Shown here piece by piece: positions 1 to 29,600 of a DNA stretch of 64,000 nt. The stretch is taken from the NCBI RefSeq assembly GCF_902459465.1, contig NC_047076.1, forward strand, positions 6,580,146-6,644,145. The letters are read 5' to 3'. The translations under genes were made by a program, and so were the position numbers. Position 1 is the first letter of the stretch; every line of letters begins with the position of its first letter. The notes beneath the pieces were generated by a model. The model saw nothing but the letters and a program-made list of their open reading frames with translations. It did no database searches and was not told the DNA's origin. The DNA is from Asterias rubens (lineage: Eukaryota > Echinodermata > Asteroidea > Forcipulatida > Asteriidae).

Positions 1-189
1 CCTCCAGATGACTTCATTTTTAAAAATTTTTATTCACACCTAGCCTGCATTGTGCTGTTCGAGGAAAAACAGATGGAAAAATCAATGAACAAAGATTTTT
101 AAAAAAGCTATAAACAGATTAAAAAAAACATTTATCTAAAAATAGCTTTATAAAAATGAAGTTATTAAAACTTTTGAAAGCAAAAAAAA

Positions 190-321
190 GGAAAAGTTTC
201 CGTATGGCGCCACCACTTTTTCATTCGAAATAAAATAATATAGTATCTAATTTACCTGATTGATATATCCCTTTTTGTAAAAATGAGTGAAAAAGTGGTG
301 GCGCCATACGGAAAGTTATCC
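190..321 (+). mobile_element. hAT-like MITE, copy A (about 131 bp)
   Basis: Short element whose ends are inverted repeats of about 35 bp containing TTTCCGTATGGCGCCACCAC, with an AT-rich centre. Five copies occur in the window (190, 1516, 25691, 61878, 62432). No coding capacity. Two other copies have perfect 8 bp target duplications, which points to a hAT-type transposase acting in trans. Here the flanks are A-rich and the duplication is blurred (GCAAAAAA on both sides, with two extra A on the left). Confidence 0.85.
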
Positions 322-910
322 GCAAAAAATTACAAATTTGTCAGCCAAAATACCAGACAAGCAGCCAAAGATTAATAACATAATCATCAACAAACAAAGG
401 TTTGAAAATGGCCTTGGTACCCTTTCAGTTGGCCTTGGTGCCCCTTTCTTTTCTGAAGCTAAGGTTGAGGCCGATCAGGTGATTGCATGTGTCCGCAGTG
501 TGTTATGATCAGTTCCACACGTGTTCATCATGGCTCTATCATCGAGGGCTTTAACATGAACATGGTACAAGACATTGCTTGCGCTGGTAACTTTATAATC
601 GTAATGAGAGTTCAACAATAACATTTTTTTGGCAAAGTACCAGCTCTGTGAATAAAATAGTGTGGTTCAAATACTGTGACGACGACATGCATGCAATGAA
701 TGCTAGTCTTGATCAAAGACATTGTTGCGATCCGCCATCACGATCCGCTCCGCTATCGCGATCCGCTCCGCGCTACGTATGGTCAACTCAAAAGAACGTC
801 TTGCAAGAAGACTAGATATTAGCAAGCTGGGCTCTATGCATGCTGTGTGTGTGTAACACAAAAATATTGACAGTGCCTTGCGCAAGTGGTAACCAGTGGT
901 GGTGCGACAA

Positions 911-925
911 ATGGCTGCCCTCTGA
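911..925 (+). promoter_or_regulatory. Minimal upstream ORF before the ERCC3 start
   Basis: ATG GCT GCC CTC TGA (a four-residue ORF) ends one base before the ERCC3 ATG at 927. If transcription starts upstream of 911, ribosomes would meet this short ORF first and then need leaky scanning or reinitiation. Its context is weaker (C at -3) than that of the ERCC3 start (G at -3, G at +4). Confidence 0.4.
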
Positions 926-926
926 A

Positions 927-20414
<19,488 letters not shown>

Positions 20415-21159
20415 TACACTAACAGCGTCCCAAACCAATAGTGCATTCTGCTCTACCAACCAGGCTCCTATAATGGACAACCCCAGCCCAAATACATCGT
20501 TTTGGTCAGTTAAGGGTTAACCCTGTTTCCGCTGCAGGAGTAGGTGGCAACGTGCCTCTGCTGCCAATAAGTTAAGTGTAGCTCTCACCTTGAAGTGGCC
20601 ATCCGGCCTTCAAGATGATTATCTTTTTGGGGGGTTTTCATTGGAGCTAAAAAAAAATAGGGTGCATTCCAGTTAATGCAGACATAGGTTCAGATTCACT
20701 AAATAAGTAAGATTTGAAAGTTTGCATGGTGGGAATGCAAACCTGGTGAGGTTTGCAAAAAAAAACTGTTTCGGGTGAACTTGCCAGTGGTTGATCACTG
20801 GCCATTGACCAAAACAGTTATTGGTTACGACCATGAAACCCACCCATTGTACTGGTCTAGTAGAAATAGCACCATCTACCAGCGGGTAGAATTTAACTCT
20901 ATAAAACTGAATCAAATGAACACTTTAAAAGGTTTAAATACACCAAAATATTTATTGCTTCAATGATTTTGTTGTTAACTAGTGTACATTTTGTATATAA
21001 ATTATAAAACTCAAGAATCACTGCACCATAGTTAGACACAAGAAACAAACCGACAACTTGTGAAAATTAACGTTTCCTCAGTTACCAAAATGTCAAAAAG
21101 GTCATAGATTAGGGTCATAGAAGTTATCACTAAAGCGCTAGTGAAATACGGAAAAGTAT

Positions 21160-21224
21160 AGTGCTTCTGCGTCCCATATCCATCGAGGCCGAAGGCCAAA
21201 TTGGATATGGGACGCAGACGCGCC
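21160..21224. repeat. Near-perfect palindrome (TGCGTCCCATATCCA arms)
   Basis: The left arm TTCTGCGTCCCATATCCA pairs with the right arm TTGGATATGGGACGCAGA around a short GAGGCCGAAGGCC centre. It is related to 10635-10725. Probably a small foldback element in the ERCC3 3' flank. Confidence 0.7.
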
Positions 21225-21643
21225 ATTTTTGTTCATATTCCGCGAGTGCCCCTAAAGGGTGAATATGCAACATTTTAAGGAGAGACAATAATTGTCACCT
21301 GAGAAAGTTTCAGTGAAATACATTGTCTACTTTTTGACAAAACAGCTCAACAGTTTGGTATTTTCATGAAGTATGCTCATATTTTATAGCAAGGTATTAG
21401 CAAGTACCAACCACATCTCTCCGAATTTCCAAAACTTGCCTCTCTTGTAGGTGAAATACTTTGACATACTTTTATTGAGTCTTATTATTATTGGGGCCAT
21501 TTCATTAATTTAGCAGGATGCTTACTACCACTACCATCTTTATTAAAAGCAAGCTTTCGGATAGAAATTACACAATTTGTTTACCGTATATTGTGAACGC
21601 AGGGTGTAGATGTTTACAATCGAAAGAATAAGTTTTGTAAAAT

Positions 21644-21649
21644 AATAAA
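21644..21649 (+). terminator. Candidate poly(A) signal for ERCC3
   Basis: First clear AATAAA downstream of the ERCC3 stop, about 1.2 kb away. Other non-canonical signals closer to the stop cannot be excluded. Confidence 0.3.
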
Positions 21650-23120
21650 CAAGTTACTATTTTCAAACTACAAACCTTGTGAATGATTCTGATTATTAAA
21701 ACAAGTGTACTGCCGACCAGCTGGGACCAAGTTTCTTAGAGCTGCTTAAGAATGCTTTTATTTTGCCATTTTGACACAAAAATATGAGTACTTTTTATTT
21801 TATAGATTGGAGAAATTTATAAGCTTCATAAAAAAAGTATTTAATGAAGAAAAATCTGCTAATGATAAAAAAACAAATAAAAATTTAATTGTTGTTTGAA
21901 TTCCGACACTATCTCATCAGCCTGTCCTGTTTTAAGCGGAAAATATTGAAGAACAAATTTATAAGCAGGAAACTTGTCACAAACAGTAAACCTTCACAAT
22001 TTCAGAAAGCTTTTAAAGGAACACGTTGCCTTGAATCAGTCGAGTTGGTCTTTGAAAAGCCAGACTATTACTGCTTAGAAAACTTGCATAGTGCTTTAAA
22101 ACATAATAATAGGGAGACCGCCACAAATACAGACTATTCATTTAAGGTTTATCCTTATACTCGTTGCCCTCCAGTATAAGAGACCACAGCGGCCAGTAAA
22201 TGGCTTGTACAAAAATGACATTAGCTGTCGAAGTATCTGACCTACTTCCAATCAACCAAAAAGGTCAATGTAAAGGTCAATTATCTGAATTGAAAACCAG
22301 ATTTATGTTTTGTATAATTATTTTGAGAAATTTTTACCCACATTTTTTTTTTCTGAAAGAGGTCTGGGCGTACGGTGATGACCATAGAGAAATGAATGGT
22401 TGTTTAAAGGGATTGCACATGTATCTGTTTGGTAATTGGAACCAACTGATAGTTTCAATCCTATATTAGATATTACAGGCCTGCTTCGTTTTTGAAAAGG
22501 CAAGGGCACCAAGGCATTTTCACCTTGGTAAAGGGCAACTTATGAGGAATTGTAAAATTCTACTGGAGCATTTCAAAGGCACCAAGGCAATGACCATGCT
22601 GCCTCCGTGGAGTATCAGGCCTAATATTATACCATAAAACTAATCTATGGAAATTTTGTGGTTACATTTTTGTACTCGCATGATTTACAAAATGGTTAAA
22701 ACTGGTGAACACTACTTAAATGCTTCATATATATCTATGAAAACAAAATCATTTCTATAAAATGTTTATAAATAACTACTTTACTTTTATAGTATCTCTT
22801 CGTCCCATGCTGAATACTGGACTTTTTCCAAGCATGACTGAGAAAACCTTAATCGAATTTCGTTTCATTTCATAAAGATCATATCACATTATTTGAATGG
22901 ACCTTCAATTTTGTTTCGTTAATTTTATACAATAATTTGAGTTGTCACAAGATTTAAACCATTGTGCATATCTTTGGGAAGATGAACTGATTATGATATG
23001 AGGTTGAACAACTATGGAAAGCCATAAATGCAAAGCAAAAAAAAATTGCCACAGTTTGGAACAATGAGAAACAATTTGTTGGAATTTGTTGGAAACAAAG
23101 CAACCAATCATTGTTGATCA

Positions 23121-23126
23121 TTTATT
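23121..23126 (-). terminator. Candidate poly(A) signal for CISD3
   Basis: TTTATT on the plus strand (AATAAA on the minus strand), about 255 bp past the CISD3 stop codon. Confidence 0.4.
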
Positions 23127-23379
23127 TAATTGAAAGTTTGCGTAAAAAGTTGAATTGGTACGACCCTGCTAACACAATTGAACGTTTTGCTAACATTTGA
23201 CCGTCCATGCCAACCAGCACGGTTTGTTTAACAACAGTAGAAAGTCTATAAAGATCTAATTACAGAAATCAAAGTCCAAACTTTTTGGCCACGATTCATA
23301 AAAAGGTGAAAAGAAAAACCACAGAGTCCCTAAATAAGCTTTTAGAGGTAAAGGCTGTCTTGAAAATTCCTGGGATTGC

Positions 23380-26242
23380 TTATTTCTTAACGAGACCGAT
23401 CTTCTTTCCGAATGACGTCATCATAACGCTGACGTGGGTCATGTCACACATGGGCTGGTTGCTTGTTTGCTTGCACTGACAGAGAAGAACGTACTTGGTC
23501 TTGTCCAATTTAATTGGGACAGGTTTGAATTCGGTTGGTTTGTGTGCTCCATCGCAGAACGGCTGATGGGGGGTAAAAGAAAATATTCTGGTTGGAGTTC
23601 ACCAGTTAACTTTCCTGTTAGACTTTGTTGCACCCCCACTATATAAGCAGCCCATTTATGTTTGGCAGCCCAACTATACTTGGGCCCCCACCTAAACTAA
23701 TTGTGTTGAACCACTCGCCCTTGGTGGACTTGATTGGATTTAGAGCCCACTTCTTAAATTGGTCTAGCTACAACACTGCTGCGTACCTGGTCTTTAGTGG
23801 GCCTGGGCCTATTCTAGGTTCCTAAACCCTGCTATTCCTATACCCTGCTATTCCTATACCCTGCTATTCCTATACCCTGCTATTCCTATACCCTGCTATT
23901 CCTATTGCGGTAGTTTATGAAAATACTTCCAAACTTGAACTCGATTCCCAAGGGCAAATGAGTGCGGTTTGTGTGGAGATAGCGCCCTCTAACAGAAAGG
24001 GCTTGAACCAATACTAGACTGGGCCTAGTACTAGTAGCTATAAGTTGGGTCCTTTGCCAACCTATAGTTGAGCCAATTCTATAAAGTTGGGCTGTAGGCC
24101 CTAAGGTGTTTGAATCTTCAAATTTAAAGGACCCCATCAACAGAGTTGCTTTGCAGGAAATGAATATTCGCTCGTCCCCAGTGCCTTGCTTTAACCAAAG
24201 GCGCTGGGATGGGCAAACGTATCATGCACGCACATTGGTTTAATAATGCGCAGTCCCATCATGCATCACACTCACACTGCACCATATTTCTATGCACTGC
24301 ATACATGACGTACTTCCTGAACAAGAACCTGTGCAAGCGATTAGCCCATCCCAGCGGTCCTGGATAGACTGGCCGCTGGGGCCGAGCGAAGAAATGAATA
24401 TAGCTTGCATGTAAAGTTCATAACATTTTCAAAGAAGGAACAGACAAGTTTGATGCTTGTGGTGGCAAGACATACCTGCTTCTTACTGAGACCACATTTA
24501 CACCAGAAGTACTTCTTTCCACCTTCTAGCTTCACATATGTAGGTATTTTCTTACTGATGTACGTTCCCTTCGGACCTACTTCAAGATGACGTACCTTTA
24601 AAATACAAAATACAATGAAAATTACAAGTTTAGGGTGTTTTTTCAGCATAACTTGGTTTGTGTGCACCCTTTGAGCTGTTGGGACAGCAAGCTTCATTTT
24701 GAGATCACACAGTTCTTGGAAAAATGATGCAGAAGGCTGCCAAAAGTTTACCTATCATGTAGACCCCATAACTGGGGTGCCCACTGGTTTGTTTTTTATG
24801 GTCGTACTGCTGTACTCCTCTTTTAGAAATATTGAAGTCAAAATTTCCAAAAAAGGAGTACAGTGCTCAGTTACTGTGTCCAGCTTTCATGCAGTACTTA
24901 AAGGAGTCAATAGAGGCATTCCTCCCTAATTAAAGCCAGTGGACACTATTGGTAATTACTCAAAATAATTATTGGCATAAAACCTCACTTGCTAACGAGT
25001 AATGGGGAGAGGTTAATAGTATAAATCTTTGTGAGAAACGGCTCCCTTCGAAGTGATGTACTTTTCGAGAGATAAGTAATTTTCCACGAATTTGATTTTG
25101 AGACCTCAAGTTTAGAATTTGAGGTATCGAAATCAAGCATCTGAAACCACACAACTTCGTGTGACAAGGTTTTTTTTTTCTTTCATAGTTATCTCGCAAC
25201 TCCGACAACCAATCAAGCTCAAATTTTCACAGTTTTTTTTTTTATGCATATGTTGAGATACACCAAGTGAGAAGACTGGTCTTTGACAAATACCAATATA
25301 GTGTCCATTGTCTTTAATACCCATTTGACTTGAAGTTTAAGTTAAAGTTTTCCCGGTAAAATGTCACTTTCACTCATATAGAGCCAAAGGTGCCCCAGAG
25401 CATTTAAAGTTAAACTGCCTCAAAGTTTTGTTGTAATACTACTTTCTTTGTGTGCGGGGAGGCACACATGTTGAAGTTGGTAATTATTCCATCTTACGGT
25501 CACCTCAACATGTGTGCCTCGGCACACAAAGTAGTATTACCACAAAACTTTGAGGCAGTTTTGAAGCCCGATAATATAACAGTTATAGAGCTCTTGTCTT
25601 GGAGCGTCTATTCTACAACTTTTTCAGATGAAAGCCTGTTTAAAATCAACAATTTTGTGCTGTCGCTTTGTGAAATTACTCCAACAACTCGGAAAAGTTT
25701 CCATATGGCGCCACCACTTTTTCATCGATATGAAATAATATAGTATCTAATTAACCTCAATGAGATATCCCTTTTTGTAAAAATGAGTGAAAAAGTGTTG
25801 ACGCCATACGATGGAAAGTTATCCAAACATCCGCGGGTCATTCCATTTCCATATCGAAATCAACCAAATTTCTGAAAAGTTCCCAAGTGACCCTCTCAGA
25901 TTGACACGAAACTTTGTCAAACTGTTCCACAAATGAACACACCCACAAAATTGATTTTATTCCATATCGCCTCTGAGATACGGCCTCCTAAAATTGGCTA
26001 AAACCTCCCCTTTTTGGAGCTGCGCCCACCCTGACCGAGTTCAAGAAAACGCGTCGTCGTCTACTCTAGTCTAAGTCTATGTGTAGTCTACTCTAAGTTG
26101 TCTTCTTAGAGCCGACAATTTTTGCAGGAAACAATTTGTATTCACCAAGTCGGTAAGTAATACGTACAGTTATGTTCCTGAAGTATGGCGAGACGACTCT
26201 CAACGGCACCAATCGCACTGTTTTCATTAAAATAGAAGACAT
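23380..26242 (-). CDS. CISD3: CISD3-like mitochondrial CDGSH iron-sulfur protein (3 exons, 125 aa)
   Basis: Small mitochondrial [2Fe-2S] protein of the CDGSH (mitoNEET-related) family with two CDGSH domains. Minus-strand exons are 26242-26168 (75 nt), 24595-24476 (120 nt) and 23562-23380 (183 nt, stop TAA). All junctions are GT-AG and phase 0, and the total is 125 aa against 127 in human. The N-terminus MSSILMKTVRLVPLRVVSPY is basic and amphipathic, as expected of a mitochondrial presequence. The first cluster motif is CKCGLSKKQPFCDGAH, split by the exon 2/3 junction. The second is CQCKQTSNQPMCDMTH, in which the usual Gly after CD is Met. An in-frame upstream ATG at 26284 would add 14 residues. 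It is tail to tail with ERCC3 and head to head with SPAG6. Both introns contain repeats. The splice model is inferred by homology, but the match is strong. Confidence 0.88.
23826..23906 (+). repeat. 16 bp tandem repeat, five copies
   Basis: Five almost identical copies of CCCTGCTATTCCTATA in CISD3 intron 2. Near-identity of units implies recent expansion. Confidence 0.9.
24940..25317. mobile_element. AAAGGCAGTGGACACTATTG-family element, CISD3 intron 1
   Basis: About 378 bp with mirrored ends (CCAGTGGACACTATTGGTAA left, ATAGTGTCCATTGTC right) and a central perfect hairpin (GAGACCTCAAG...tttgaggtatcg-type). Other copies lie at 39736, 50869 and 58827, with partial ones at 10966, 17884, 31593, 46995 and 53238. 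No ORF. It acts as a non-autonomous element in this genome. Confidence 0.75.
25412..25562. repeat. Long hairpin, about 60 bp arms
   Basis: The left arm 25412-25474 (AAACTGCCTCAAAGTTTTG...) and right arm 25503-25562 (...CAAAACTTTGAGGCAGTTT) are near-perfect inverse copies around a loop of about 28 bases. It contains GGCACACATG words. Lies in CISD3 intron 1. Confidence 0.85.
25691..25824 (+). mobile_element. hAT-like MITE, copy C
   Basis: Same family as 190-321, with GGAAAAGTTTCCATATGGCG at the left and a mutated inverse at the right (TGTTGACGCCATACGATGG). Target duplication not evident. Lies in CISD3 intron 1. Confidence 0.8.
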
Positions 26243-26699
26243 TTTGAGGCTTGAACTACAACCGGTGTGTGTTGTACATGTCAAATCAGTCAGAGCAGCA
26301 GACGTCTATCAAAACAAAAAGCAGGGCGCCCTCAAGAGAAAAATGTAGTAACTATTCATTTTAAAAACTGTGATTAAAAGCATATTTTATATTGTTTTTT
26401 TCATCTTGTTATTATACTGTAATTTTAATATGTAAAATATAATCCGGCAATTAATTTATTTATTTGAGCTTTTAACATAAATATAATTGTAAATATTTAG
26501 TATTTGTTTACTTGTTTTTTTATAATTGTTTCATAAAAAGGTAGGTCAAAAAACTTTCCTTAGCAACAAAATAGCAACACACATGTTTAATGTTGGAACT
26601 TCTTGCTGCTGGTCTGGTGCAGGTTGTACGGTTACGGCGTCGTAAAAGGGTGTTTTTGAAGAACTTTAAAGATTTTCAAAGAAGAACAAAAATATCAAG
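26243..26699. promoter_or_regulatory. Divergent CISD3/SPAG6 promoter region
   Basis: 457 bp between the two start codons, transcribed outward in both directions. It is AT-rich with no clear TATA. A candidate RFX X-box-like site CTTTCCTTAGCAAC lies at 26554-26567, 133 bp upstream of the SPAG6 ATG, with a second TAGCAAC half-site at 26572-26578. X-boxes bind RFX factors and drive many ciliary genes, so the site would fit SPAG6. The left half is a poor match. Confidence 0.5.
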
Positions 26700-29600
26700 A
26701 TGAGTTCGAGACAAGTATTGCAAGGTATGAGTCTGAATAACACCTTTCGAGATGTGTTTTTAGGACTATTTTGTCGATTTAGTTTTGTTGTGTTTTTTAA
26801 AATTAAATAATTTTAATAATAATACTATACTCTATAGCAAACCGCTTTTCTTCTTTCCCTTTTGGGGGGGGGGGGGTACACAAAACAAGTAAACATGATT
26901 TAGTTATGACTTGCTTTATTCAATTCTATCTCAATGTCGTTTTAATGCTTCCAGGGTTTGCAAACAATGTATATATACAGTGTACTGTATAGTCGCCTAC
27001 CGCCTAATTAAATAAAAGTCAAAAACACAAATTTGTTGGTAGGCCTACATTTTTTTTTAATTAGTAAAAATTACACTTTATTTCATTCATATCGAGTCTA
27101 ATTCGACTATACTTTTGACATAGTTCAGTGTTCACATCGTATTTTCTCGTAGTTTTTCTTACTTGTTAATCATAATCATCAATCATACATGTTATTTTTT
27201 TACTTGATTTAGTGTTTGAGCAATATCAGAAGGCCAGAACAACGTTCGTCCAGACAATAGCTGAGTTGGCGTCACGTTCACAGAACATAGAACTCCTCCA
27301 GAATGCTGGTAAGAATTAATCTTAGGATGACGTGAAGTTTGTTTATTATCAGTGTTCAATTTCAGCAAATTTTTGTGGAAACTATAGCATAACAATTTGC
27401 TGAAGCATTAGCGTATTTTACAGGTTTGTAAAAAAAATTGGCGGCCATCTTGCACGTTTGCTGTAGATTTGCATTGGTGCATCATTCTCATTCATACAGT
27501 AAGCACTGGAAGGTAAGCATGCTTTTTTGTGCGTCACCCCAGTTGATTTGCTTGAAGAATCATCCACTACCCCATAAAAAAAGAATAAATCCAATCCATT
27601 TGTTGATCTCTATTCCAGGTGTGATGTCACTGTTGCGCCCTCTCTTGTTGGATGTGGTGCCAACTATCCAGCAGACGGCTGCTCTGGCGCTAGGTCGCCT
27701 CGCCAATTACAACGAAGACCTTGCTGAGGCCGTCGTTAAAGGGGACATCCTACCACAACTTGTGTACTCCCTTGCAGAACAAAATGTAAGTTTTTTTCAG
27801 TAGTTTCAAAATCAATCAAACTCTTTCGGTCAGGGCCCAATTTGTAAAACATTGCTTGTTACTGGTATTCAGCTTTTGTTTGTTTATCCTGAAAATCACG
27901 TGGAGAATTTTGTTGGTAATCCTGTTTTTATCAAGGCAAACATTTCATGCTAAGGAAATTGTTCCGCTTAGCAGCTCTATAAAATTGGGCCCAGGTTGCT
28001 GTAGGGGTGTCTTGTTCGTCTTTGCCTTTGGGACATTGGTTTGAATCCCACCGGGGGCATTATGTGGATTGGGTTTGACTGCGTGGGTTTTCCCTGGAAT
28101 AATTTTCTGGGGTTATCCTTCTACATTTAATACTGAAATTTCTTCATTGTCTTTTCTCTTCACGTTTGGCTCTTACAAGAGCATTGAGAATACGTCCAAA
28201 TCCAAATCTCATTCTAAGCGTCCGGTGAGGTCATGATGTGCAAACAAATAATTCATCAATAAAAAGATAAAACAATACAATTTTATGATTGTTTTTTCCC
28301 GACAGCGTTTCTACAAGAAAGCAGCCGCTTTTGTGCTTCGCGCTGTGGCCAAGCACTCGCCCGAACTGGCCCAGTCCGTGGTTGACTGTGGCGCGTTAGA
28401 TGCCCTTGTCATCTGCCTGGAAGAGTTTGATCCCAGTGTAAAGGAATCCGCTGCCTGGGCCTTGGGATATATAGCAAGACACAATGCAGGTGAGGAGACT
28501 GTTCATGGCTATTCGTTTACCAAGAAAAGTGCTGACTTCATAGTATGAAGATAACACACTGTGAAGTTGGTGCGCATGCTGCTCAAATGTGTCCTCATTC
28601 TAGTGGTATATTTCCCTGCCTTTCACCTGCATGGGACCGTAGTTTGAATTCCGCCACGGACCTTTAGCATTGCTTGCTGATTGTGTTTTCACTACACAGG
28701 TCAAAGTAATTAAAGACAAAGATTCATCAAGATGGACATTATCTCAGCAAGTGTTTCTTTTCTGCTCTATAACGCCACAAAACATTAACATCCATTGTTT
28801 GTACTCTCCTGCAGAGCTTGCCCAGTCAGTGGTCGATGCCGGAGCTGTGCCCCTCCTAGTCCTCGGCATCCAAGAGCCTGAACTCTGCCTGAAGCGCATC
28901 GCAGCATCAGCCTTGAGTGATATCTGTAAACACTCGCCCGAGCTGGCCCAGACCGTTGTGGATGCAGGCGCCATCGCTCACCTCGCTCAGATGATCCTTA
29001 ATCCGGATCAGAAACTCAAGGTGAAGTTTCTCGGTCGTTGTCTTTGCTTTCCATTCAAAAAAGGCCCAGTGAATAGGGGTTGCAATGTTTGAGAGCCAAA
29101 AGCGTCACTTTATGGTGGATTTGAGCACTATTAAAGAAGGCACTATTAAATGCTGCTCTTGAATGTTTTAGGTTACGGGAAAGCCAATGCAGGGATATTG
29201 CTGATTTGGGCTGTCCACTCAAATCAACTGTCATCAAGGGCATGTTGCCACCTAATATTATATTATATTTATTATTATATTTTATTGACCAAACCAACAG
29301 CGGACGAGCCGCCAATTACAGGAAAGGATAAAAAACAATTAGTAATATTCATATAGCCTATATAAAAACAATCTGATATGTACAAAGTTAACAATTAAAA
29401 TAGAATCATCTTAGAAAAGAAAATTAAAGCATACATTGAAGATTAAATAAAATAAAATGTAGGGAACAGAAACAGACCACCATGAACGACTGAGAAAATA
29501 TATTTAAAATAATTTTAACAGCAAAAGCCTACATTAAATTATAAAATAGAACAAACAATAAAAGACAAAGGAATTGAATTTTAAAACAAATAAAATATAA

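Larger units (their letters stand above)
1..926. other. Upstream region of ERCC3 (5' flank/5'UTR)
   Basis: No coding gene recognised. It holds one 131 bp inverted-repeat element (190-321). At about 390-470 there is a piece of another repeat carrying GGCCTTGGTRCCC-type words; a related piece lies near 22490-22620. At 726-775 the word CGATCCGC recurs several times in a short GC-rich stretch. The last part is presumably the ERCC3 promoter and 5'UTR, but no TATA box or transcription start can be fixed from sequence alone. Confidence 0.5.
20415..23379. other. Convergent intergenic region, ERCC3 and CISD3 3' ends
   Basis: Presumed to hold both 3'UTRs. I see no further gene. Contents are a palindrome at 21160-21224; a fragment of the GGAACACGTTGCCTTGG repeat at about 22017-22115; a repeat with GGGCACCAAGGCA words at 22490-22620; and otherwise AT-rich unique-looking sequence. 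Candidate poly(A) signals are given separately. Confidence 0.5.

Noticed and set aside
287..508. 73-codon ORF near the left edge
   Set aside because: Its first half lies in the MITE right end and the rest in another repeat piece; no family resemblance.
22200..22469. 89-codon ORF between ERCC3 and CISD3
   Set aside because: AT-rich, hydrophobic run from poly-T, lies in repeat-like sequence; no domain.
23439..23639. 66-codon minus-strand ORF over the last CISD3 exon
   Set aside because: Wrong frame; the adjacent frame carries the CDGSH motifs and ends with a proper stop.
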